Origin: Cnuibacter physcomitrellae
GTDB taxonomy: Bacteria > Actinomycetota > Actinomycetes > Actinomycetales > Microbacteriaceae
Assembly (NCBI RefSeq): GCF_014640535.1
Contig: NZ_BMHD01000004.1
Span: 21,325-74,234, forward strand
Length of the DNA: 52,910 nucleotides
Direction: 5' to 3'
Shown one piece after another: positions 15,722-21,711 of this stretch (the first letter of the stretch is position 1; each line of letters starts with the position of its first letter). Below the pieces are notes generated by a model, which saw only the letters and a program-made list of their open reading frames with translations, had not been told where the DNA came from and did not search any database. The position numbers and the translations under genes were made by a program.

Positions 15722-15966
15722 GTTTTGCCTGGAAGGCGGTTTACCGCCGCTAGGGACTGGGCGGGGCGCGCAACCCGAAGGGCGGTGGAGGAGAGAATTT
15801 CGGCGCGAAATAAGGCCACGCAGTGGCCGCGTGCCGAAAATCTCGGGGGGGCCGGCCGCGCAGCGGCTTGCGCCCACCGGACTCGCCCGGATGCTGCCGA
15901 AGGCTTCCAGGCAAAACGACAAGCCACCCCCTCGGGGTGGCGCCTCAGCGCCGGCCTCTGGCCGGC
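15722..15966. promoter_or_regulatory. Conserved folded element, copy A
   Basis: A 14-bp closing stem (15722-15735 with 15904-15917) encloses hairpins at 15735-15748 (GGCGGT/ACCGCC), 15798-15839 (10-bp outer stem around GGCCAC/GTGGCC) and 15846-15870. Two trailing hairpins follow (15923-15941 with 8 bp; 15950-15966 with 7 bp). It fills the gap between the DUF3846-like start (15695) and the plus-strand gene at 16079. Copy B at 17435-17677 has the same layout with compensatory base changes. Proposed role: single-strand DNA promoter or structured leader for the minus-strand gene. Confidence 0.75.
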
Positions 15967-16078
15967 TCCGCTCAGTGAGACAGCGGACGCCGGCGGCGGC
16001 CGGGCCTCATCCCGTCCTGCCGCCGGCACCGGGCGGCCTGATCTTTCCCGTGTCGGGGGCGGGAGCTACCGTGGGTGC

Positions 16079-16405
16079 ATGGACGAGGACTACAGGCGCT
16101 ACCCCGGAGCGGTCAGCGACGGCCTCTACCGAGGCCTGCGGATCGCTGGGTTTGTCGGACTCGTCGTCCTCGCCGCGGGGAGCGTGCTGCAGCTGGCGCT
16201 CAACGGCGCCGGGATCGAGACCTCAGGCTGGGCGATGGCGCCGCAGTGGATCGGCACCACCCTGTTCGTGACCACCTCGATCATCCAGAGCATCGACGAC
16301 CGGCAGCGCTACAAGGCCATGCTCGAGGCCGAGCACACGGCTGCTGCGGCCGCGCGAGCTCGGCGAAACCCGCTGCGTTTCCTGGTCCCGGGCCGGTCTC
16401 GGTAG
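16079..16405 (+). CDS. Small membrane protein, leaderless
   Basis: A 108-residue protein with two hydrophobic segments (IAGFVGLVVLAAGSVLQLAL and MAPQWIGTTLFVTTSIIQSI) and a basic, Arg-rich C terminus. TACCGT at 16067-16072 lies 6 bases before ATG 16079, so the message is probably leaderless. It is the only clear plus-strand gene between 9.9 and 18 kb. No family recognised. Confidence 0.65.
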   Translation: MDEDYRRYPGAVSDGLYRGLRIAGFVGLVVLAAGSVLQLALNGAGIETSGWAMAPQWIGTTLFVTTSIIQSIDDRQRYKAMLEAEHTAAAAARARRNPLRFLVPGRSR

Positions 16406-16501
16406 ACCCACCACACCGCGCCCCACGGCGGTCTGGTGGGGAGCACGAGGGGCACCGCGCCCTCGTGGCCGGCCCCCGGGGTGGGGCCGGCCGACACCAC
16501 C

Positions 16502-17407
16502 TCACTCCTCGCTGAGCTTTTCCTTGGGTGCGGGGTTGAGAATGTCGTGGATCTGGTGCGCGACCCGCAGCACCACCGCGGCGGTCGACCGGATCAGAGC
16601 AGAATCCGCGTCGGCCCATCCCGCGATGTAGCCGATCGAGTAGGCGGCGGTGTCCAGACCGAGCATGCCCGCCACGACATAGGCGACCGACTCGGCTTCA
16701 GTCTCGGCGCGGCCGCGGTGCTCGGCGTAGTCGTCGAGATCCTCGACGTGCCCGGCGAGAATGTGCGCCGTCTCATGAATCAGGGTCTTGGCAGCCTGCG
16801 CGGGGGAGAGGTCCGCCCGGATCGCGACCGACCGGTCCGAGGGCCGGGCGTATCCGTTCTTCCGGCCTGGCATCGGCTCACGCTTCACGCTCCAGCCCTC
16901 CCGCTCGAGGTGCCCCGTCAAGGCGGCGATGATGCCGTGATCGTCGGTGCCCTCGATCCGCTGGGTGAGCTCACCAGCTGCGGCAAGCTCCGCGTCGACG
17001 ACATCGGTCTGGGAGACGTCGAACACGGACAGGATCGGGAACCGCGGCGACCTGGTCTCTTCCTCCTCCCCGTCGTCGTTCAGACGGGTTCCCTTTTTGG
17101 TCGAGTAGCCGATGATCCGCAAGCCCCGTTCACCCTTCCGCACCGCTCGTCCCAAGGTCAGCCACTTCCGGAACCCCGCCACCTGAGACGCCTCCGGGCA
17201 CTGCTGCAGCAGGAGTAGAACGTTGGACAGGGAGTAGGTGTGGAACGCGGACGAGAACGCCAGGAACCGCTCCCACGCGCCGGTGTCGCGCAGCTGCTCG
17301 ACCTGCATCGCGATCTGCTCGTGCAATGCTTCCGCCTGCTGCTTGCGCTCCTCCACACTCACGCGCGGCCGTGTCGTCTTCCGGGCCTTCGTTGCTGTGG
17401 TGACCAT
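16502..17407 (-). CDS. ardC: ArdC-type antirestriction protein
   Basis: A 301-residue protein. The N-terminal half (about 15-150) is an ArdC-like single-strand DNA-binding domain: EQLRDTGAWERFLAFSSAFHTYSLSN, LLLQQCPEASQVAGFRKW and GRAVRKGERGLRI. The C-terminal half is a zinc metallopeptidase-like domain with HETAHILAGH (about 206-215) and a downstream Glu in AETEAESVAYVVAG. Known ArdC of plasmid pSa shields incoming single-stranded T-DNA from nucleases and restriction. ATG 17407 follows GGGAGGATCTG; a longer in-frame reading runs into the conserved element. Copy B of that element begins 27 bases upstream. Confidence 0.88.
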   Translation of the reverse strand: MVTTATKARKTTRPRVSVEERKQQAEALHEQIAMQVEQLRDTGAWERFLAFSSAFHTYSLSNVLLLLQQCPEASQVAGFRKWLTLGRAVRKGERGLRIIGYSTKKGTRLNDDGEEEETRSPRFPILSVFDVSQTDVVDAELAAAGELTQRIEGTDDHGIIAALTGHLEREGWSVKREPMPGRKNGYARPSDRSVAIRADLSPAQAAKTLIHETAHILAGHVEDLDDYAEHRGRAETEAESVAYVVAGMLGLDTAAYSIGYIAGWADADSALIRSTAAVVLRVAHQIHDILNPAPKEKLSEE

Positions 17408-17434
17408 CAGATCCTCCCTCTCTTCCCCCTCGTT

Positions 17435-17677
17435 GTTTGCCGGGGAGGCACGAATGTGCCGAGCAGGGACGGGAACCGGAGCGCCACCCGGAGGGCGGCG
17501 GGGGAGAGAATCTCGGCGCGAAATAAGGCCGCGCAGTGGCCGCGTGTCGAGAATCTCGGCGGAGCCGGCCGCGCAGCGGCTTGCGCACTGGCGCCCGGCC
17601 CGTACGATGCCGAAGGCTCCCCGGCAAACGACGAGCCACCCCACGGGTGGCGACACAGCGCCGGCCCCCAGGCCGGC
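17435..17677. promoter_or_regulatory. Conserved folded element, copy B
   Basis: A 13-bp closing stem (17435-17447 with 17617-17629) encloses hairpins at 17447-17460 (GGCAC/GTGCC) and 17511-17552 (outer stem around GGCCGC/GTGGCC), with trailing hairpins at 17635-17651 (7 bp) and 17660-17677 (7 bp). Compared with copy A, pairs change on both sides in the closing stem, the first hairpin and the outer stem. Further downstream, 17691-17715 adds another GC hairpin. It lies upstream of ardC on the minus strand. Confidence 0.75.
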
Positions 17678-17852
17678 TCGACCCAGACCGGACCGGCCGC
17701 CGCCGCGGCCGGTCCGCTTCGGGTGTGCAGGATGCGGGCCGCCGGTCGTTCCCGAGTACCAGACGGCCCGCGCCGCCATCTTCCCAGAACACCGCTGAGG
17801 ACTCATCGACGGATCGGCGTCACGATTCGCCGCGAATCGCGTCTCTCTCAGT

Positions 17853-17897
17853 GAAGGCCACGGCTTCCCGACCCCCACCTGGGCGGCCGTGGCCTTC
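17853..17897. repeat. 12-bp perfect inverted repeat
   Basis: GAAGGCCACGGC (17853-17864) is exactly complementary to 17886-17897, with a 21-base loop. A smaller 7-bp hairpin (17823-17839) precedes it. Both lie in the gene-free stretch 17678-18001 and may terminate transcription or fold as single-stranded DNA. Confidence 0.6.
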
Positions 17898-18001
17898 GCC
17901 CCGCCTCCAGCGGGGGTCGCCGTAACGGTTCGGCACCACTTCCCGAAGGAGCACGCCGCCTGGATATCTACCAGCTACCCTCGATGACGGGGGTCACAGT
18001 C

Positions 18002-18172
18002 ATGAGCGAAACCATCACCACCGCAACAGGCACCGCACCCATCACCCGTATTGAACCCGCCGTCGAGCAGACCGCCAAGGGCGGCACGTGGGAGGTCGTC
18101 GTGCTCGGCAGCGCCTGCGCGATCACCGTCCTCGCCGCACTGGCCTCCTTCTGCACTCTCGGCGTGCAGTAG
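18002..18172 (+). CDS. Small single-helix membrane protein
   Basis: A 56-residue protein from ATG 18002 (ATG 17984 would add six residues). The N terminus is Thr-rich (SETITTATGTAPITRIEP), followed by one hydrophobic helix (VVVLGSACAITVLAALASFC). TATCTA at 17965-17970 could be its -10. Function unknown; one of several tiny plus-strand genes here. Confidence 0.45.
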   Translation: MSETITTATGTAPITRIEPAVEQTAKGGTWEVVVLGSACAITVLAALASFCTLGVQ

Positions 18173-18485
18173 ACGGCACGGTCGGTCCGCATCCGGGATC
18201 TCTGAGCGTGTCACGGCCCCGGCCGTGAGTGCTTCCAGCTATCCCCGATCCGCCCCTCTCCTGGCATGACGGAGGCGCTCTGCGGACTCGCTATAGATGA
18301 GCCTTCAGACCCTAGTCCCCGGGCGCTGCAGGGGCTACGGTGGTGCACGCACGCGCATCAGCTGTCCCCCCACAGAGCGCGTGTATGCGCCCCGCTGGCT
18401 TCCCCCGAGCCGCGGGGCGCCCTCGCTACTCAGCTCAACCTGGTGTCAGGCTCCAGTGTCGTCCGTTCTCGGTAGCGTGACGATC
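18173..18485. other. Gene-free stretch
   Basis: No convincing gene is seen; the open frames here have no ribosome site and read as Arg/Pro/Ser-rich noise. TAGCGT at 18474-18479 is a likely -10 box for the leaderless gene that follows. Confidence 0.5.
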
Positions 18486-18725
18486 ATGGCCGACGACATC
18501 CGCACCATCGCCGCCCGGCTCCTGGGAGCCCTCGATGATCCGAACGCGCCGCACCTGGTCATGGTCACCGACCCCGAGCTCGTGCCAGGTTTCTGCGACT
18601 TCTACGGGCCCTATCCGAGCGCGATGGCCGCCGCAAACGCGATAGATGATGTGCGGGCCACCATCGACCCAAGGGGCAACTGGACGTACACCGTGCACCG
18701 CCTCGAAGCACCCCCGACCCCGTAG
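18486..18725 (+). CDS. Small hypothetical protein, leaderless
   Basis: A 79-residue protein (ADDIRTIAARLLGALDDP, then VMVTDPELVPGFCDFYGPYPS, then AMAAANAIDDVRATI). TAGCGT lies 6 bases before ATG 18486. Mixed alpha/beta, acidic, cytosolic. No family recognised. Convergent with the 18733-18927 gene, 7 bases apart. Confidence 0.6.
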   Translation: MADDIRTIAARLLGALDDPNAPHLVMVTDPELVPGFCDFYGPYPSAMAAANAIDDVRATIDPRGNWTYTVHRLEAPPTP

Positions 18726-18732
18726 CACCCGG

Positions 18733-18927
18733 TCAGCGCCCCTCAGGCTGCACCGGGGGCAGGGTGCGGCCGATCTGATTCCCGTTCCGGTCGAGGAGGA
18801 GACGTCGCCCGTCGGTGAGTTGAACGCGCATCTGCTTCACGGCATGGATGACGTAGACGTGGGCGAGCTGGTCGCCGTAGATCGCGCGGGCGCAATCCCA
18901 ATAGGGCTGATTGTTGTGGCTAATCAC
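18733..18927 (-). CDS. Small hypothetical protein
   Basis: A 64-residue protein from GTG 18927, chosen because GGAAGGGGA lies just upstream on the minus strand. Sequence: ISHNNQPYWDCARAIYGDQL, VYVIHAVKQMRVQLTDGRR, LLLDRNGNQIG; a compact strand-rich fold. A longer start (18990) has no ribosome site. Family unknown. Confidence 0.5.
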   Translation of the reverse strand: MISHNNQPYWDCARAIYGDQLAHVYVIHAVKQMRVQLTDGRRLLLDRNGNQIGRTLPPVQPEGR

Positions 18928-19036
18928 AGGGTTCCCCTTCCCCGGGTTCGAGCCACTGTACGAGAAAGCTTGACCACACACTCGTAGCAAGGCGGCGGCG
19001 GGCTAGAGTCCACGCAAACGGATGGGAGGGTGCAGA

Positions 19037-20032
19037 GTGGCGCGTAAACCGCGAGTGCACGAGATCGCGGCTGAGTTCGGCCTGGATTCCAAGACGACCC
19101 TGCGGGCGCTACGAGAACTTGGGCAGTACCCGAAGGGGCCCAGCAGCTCGATCGAGCCGCCCGTAGCTCGACGCCTCCGACAAGCCCTCACCGCAGCCGG
19201 CCATTCATCTCCCTTCCCCGGACTCGACGGAGACGGTGCCGAGCGGGCCAAGACACTCATCGACGCGCTGCCTCGACGGATGCCGAACCTCATTGATTTC
19301 CTACTTCACGACCACGGCTCGGGGGCAATGACCAGCATCCTTGCTCGCGCCGCTGCGGACCGATGGTTCTTCTTCGCGCCTGGACGCGCACATTCGGCCC
19401 TCTACGGTCACGCGAGCACGCTTGACCGGTTCCGGTTGACGGACCTGTTGGCCCCGACAGGTCTGGCACTCATCGAACGCCCCAACTCCCACCTGCTGCT
19501 CGGCTGGGTGACCGATCCTGGCATGCTTTCCCTGGCGTCAGCAGACTTCTCCACGACGAGCGGCCGCCTCTCGGTCACTCAGACGCAGACGCACAGCGCC
19601 GCCATCGACGAAGCGAGTTCGGTCATACTCTCGCCCAACACCGCGCTCTCGACGCTGGGCTCACTGAGCTCGGTGATCCCTGACCGTGCGTCTGGGTCCT
19701 CCGTAGCACGCACTGCATCGCACGACCGGGTCACGGAGGCTCGTATCGTCGACAACGAGGAGACGCGCGTGATCTACGCCACCCGCTCGACACTCGGTAA
19801 GGCGGCGCAAAGAACGACCGGAACCAGTGCGTCTCCACGCGCCGGCCGTTGGGAGGTGCGGGGCCACTGGAGAAACCAGTGGCACCCATCCGTGCAGGAT
19901 CACGAGCGAATCTGGATCGCCGAACACACTGCCGGCGCCGCTGAAGGGTCTGTCAGCAGACGCGATCGCGTCTACCTGTTGTCGCCGCGCGCCTCGAGCA
20001 CGAGCCGCACGAACGAGACAGACGCGCTCTAG
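19037..20032 (+). CDS. Protein with IF2-N-like DNA-binding domain
   Basis: A 331-residue protein. GTG 19037 follows GGGAGGG (19024-19030). Residues 3-50 ([30 protein letters not shown]...[12 protein letters not shown]) match the IF2 N-terminal winged-helix pattern, which plasmid and phage proteins borrow for DNA binding. The middle is unclassified. The C terminus has [23 protein letters not shown], a motif recalled from other actinobacterial plasmid and phage proteins of unknown role. A role in replication or maintenance is possible but unproven. Confidence 0.65.
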   Translation: MARKPRVHEIAAEFGLDSKTTLRALRELGQYPKGPSSSIEPPVARRLRQALTAAGHSSPFPGLDGDGAERAKTLIDALPRRMPNLIDFLLHDHGSGAMTSILARAAADRWFFFAPGRAHSALYGHASTLDRFRLTDLLAPTGLALIERPNSHLLLGWVTDPGMLSLASADFSTTSGRLSVTQTQTHSAAIDEASSVILSPNTALSTLGSLSSVIPDRASGSSVARTASHDRVTEARIVDNEETRVIYATRSTLGKAAQRTTGTSASPRAGRWEVRGHWRNQWHPSVQDHERIWIAEHTAGAAEGSVSRRDRVYLLSPRASSTSRTNETDAL

Positions 20033-20263
20033 CGTGAGCGGGGGACGGTCGCTCTCCTGCCCACGGAAGCGGCGCCCTTCACCGGCCTCATCCACCTCGT
20101 CTGCTCGGCGCATAAACCTGTCGCACTCCGGGCTCCCAGTCGGGCGGTCGGTCCGTGGAGGCGTCGATGAGGGACCACCCTTCGGGCACTCGGGGGCCGG
20201 CGGCTTCTTCGGGAGTCTCTGCGGTCCTACCGTCGACGGTGAATCCCATGGTGAGCCCGTCGA

Positions 20264-20577
20264 CGCATGTGGTCGGCGACTTGCCAGCCCGCGAGCTTCC
20301 GGGAGCCGAGATCGATGCAGGACGCGAGGTAGAGGTTCGTGCCGTCGGCGATAGGCAGGTAGGTGATGTCGCCCACGTAGCAGCGGCCGGGGTCGCCGAC
20401 GGAGAAGTCCCGTCCGATCAGCGTACCGAACTCGTCGAAGGCGCCCTCCGTACCGCGCACCGCGACCGCGGGTCGCTGGTCGGCGCGATCTTCCACTCCG
20501 ACCACGGCAGCGTCTACACCTCGAAGGCCTACGCCGCGCTCTGCGAGCAGCTGGGCGTGACCCCGCTCCACACCTGA
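20264..20577. pseudogene. IS3-family transposase (OrfB) remnant with internal inversion
   Basis: On the minus strand about 20264-20424 encodes RDFSVGD, then YVGDITYLPIADGTNLYLAS and SRKLAGWQVADHMR, the first part of the DDE integrase core of IS3 OrfB. On the plus strand 20425-20563 encodes TELVEGALRTAHRDRG and IFHSDHGSVYTSKAYAALC, the next part. The two parts lie back to back; inverting 20264-20424 would restore one frame (...DHMR-TELV...). No complete ends or OrfA remain, so it is not functional. To its left (20088-20249, minus) a 53-codon frame is too weak to call. Confidence 0.75.
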
Positions 20578-20624
20578 CAGCAGCCGCCCGGCCGGCGGCC
20601 CGGGGCTGCGGGATAATGCGGCTC

Positions 20625-20819
20625 ATGAGGTGGCCGTGGCAGCGACGACGCCCACCCCGGCTGCCGTCGCCGGCGCCGCCCGACGACCCCTACCGTGCGT
20701 ATCTGGTGTGGGTCGAGGCGGGCAAGCCCGCCATGCAATGGCCAATCGTCGCGTCCGCTCCTGCGGACGACGACGCTCCCGAGGATCCCGTCGGCGGGAC
20801 GGGTCAGTACCGGCCCTGA
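20625..20819 (+). CDS. Small hypothetical protein, leaderless
   Basis: A 64-residue protein: basic, Pro-rich start (MRWPWQRRRPPRLPSP), then DDPYRAYLVWVEAGKPAMQW and an acidic tail. GATAAT (20612-20617) lies 7 bases before ATG 20625, giving a leaderless message; ATG 20616 overlaps that box and is less likely. Its 3' end overlaps the convergent DUF7882-like gene by 16 bases. Confidence 0.55.
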   Translation: MRWPWQRRRPPRLPSPAPPDDPYRAYLVWVEAGKPAMQWPIVASAPADDDAPEDPVGGTGQYRP

Positions 20820-21136
20820 TCGGTCGAGCCGGTGTCCCGCGGGTCGGGTTCGTCGATGAGGTGCAGGTCGCCGCTGGCGGCGATCGCGGTCAGTTCGTGG
20901 ATCCACTGCCGGTTCAACGACGGGCGCCGGCCGCCGTAGAAGGCGAACTCGAGCGGGATCGCGGGCGAGATCCAGATGGTGCCGCGGCCGCTGCCCTCGC
21001 TGGAGGCCTTCTCCCAGGAGAACGCGAACGACTCCCCGCGCCGCAGCTTGGACAGCATCACGATCTGCAAGTGGGCCAGCTCACGGTCCTCGATCTCGAT
21101 GTCGCGCTGATGCGGCCCGTACAACAGCTTTCCCAT
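20804..21136 (-). CDS. DUF7882-like protein
   Basis: A 110-residue protein from ATG 21136: MGKLLYGPHQRDIEIEDREL, then HLQIVMLSKLRRGESFAFSW, IWISPAIPLEFAFYG and RQWIHELTAIAASG. This matches a small protein family frequent in Microbacteriaceae (recalled as DUF7882, often mislabelled as a DNA-ligase-associated protein). Function unknown. The longer in-frame reading upstream has no coding character. Confidence 0.75.
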   Translation of the reverse strand: MGKLLYGPHQRDIEIEDRELAHLQIVMLSKLRRGESFAFSWEKASSEGSGRGTIWISPAIPLEFAFYGGRRPSLNRQWIHELTAIAASGDLHLIDEPDPRDTGSTDQGRY

Positions 21137-21404
21137 GCCCACATCGTCCCAGACATCCCGATCATTGGCGCAAGAACCTAGGGTGGCGTCACGCAGCTCC
21201 CCGCTTCTTCTTGGACGATAGGGCGGGGAGCTGCGGCCGCCTATAGCCGGTCCAGGCAAAGCAGGGACGCACAGCACGCGAAACGCTGATGACCAGGATT
21301 GAGCAAGAAACGTATAAGCAGCTTCACCGGCACAAGGTACGAGAGGGGCAGGATTCGCACGACCGCACCCCTCCGTTCGCCGCTGGGAGCGCACATAATC
21401 GACC

Positions 21405-21674
21405 ATGGACACCTCACGGATGGCGGCAGACCTTCTGCGCGAAGCCATCGCGGCAGGTCAGGCCGCGCGTGAGATCACGCCATAAGACGACGTGCCAGCT
21501 ATCCGGTCCGCCATTCGGCGTCTCGCACGAACACAAGGCGTAAGACTTCGGACCGGACTCGTCGACAACACTGTGCTCGCAGTGGTGCTCGTCGACGCTG
21601 CTCTCTGGCATGAGCCGGAACGAGTCATGCGAGCCAAACTCTCTCCCCCACCGCGCCTCGATAGGCGACTCTGA
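21405..21674 (+). pseudogene. Small gene interrupted by an in-frame TAA
   Basis: CATAAT (21394-21399) lies 5 bases before ATG 21405, a good leaderless start. The first 26 codons (MDTSRMAADLLREAIAAGQA..EITP) end at TAA 21483-21485. The same frame then continues without a stop for 62 codons (DDVPAIRSAIRRLARTQGVR..ALWHEPERVMRAKL), with clear helix-forming, coding-like composition. A single nonsense change, or two short products, explains this. Its end overlaps the left dif-like site. Confidence 0.55.
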
Positions 21675-21694
21675 TACGCGACGTTATGTGAAGC
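21667..21694 (+). other. dif-like XerC/XerD site, left (degenerate)
   Basis: Laid out as 11+6+11 bases: left arm GACTCTGATAC, centre GCGACG, right arm TTATGTGAAGC. The right arm matches the XerD half of E. coli dif (TTATGTTAAAT) at 7 of the first 9 positions or better; the left arm keeps only GATA. It shares GACGTTATGT with the right site at 30919-30946. Confidence 0.5.
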
Positions 21695-21711
21695 CCACTG
21701 GCCAAGCAGTC

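Noticed and set aside
15722-15966. Interpretation as an ordinary riboswitch leader on the minus strand
   Set aside because: The unusual pairs are G.T on the plus strand and would be A.C mismatches in a minus-strand RNA, so a minus-strand RNA fold fits less well; kept only as an alternative.
19661-20626. Long minus-strand frame across the IS3 remnant
   Set aside because: Arg/Pro-rich noise; only the transposase-like parts in other frames have family features.
21337-21370. Sequence on the minus strand resembling a tRNA 3' end (GCGAATCCTGCCCC)
   Set aside because: No acceptor or anticodon stem can be folded around it, and no second copy marks an att site in the window.
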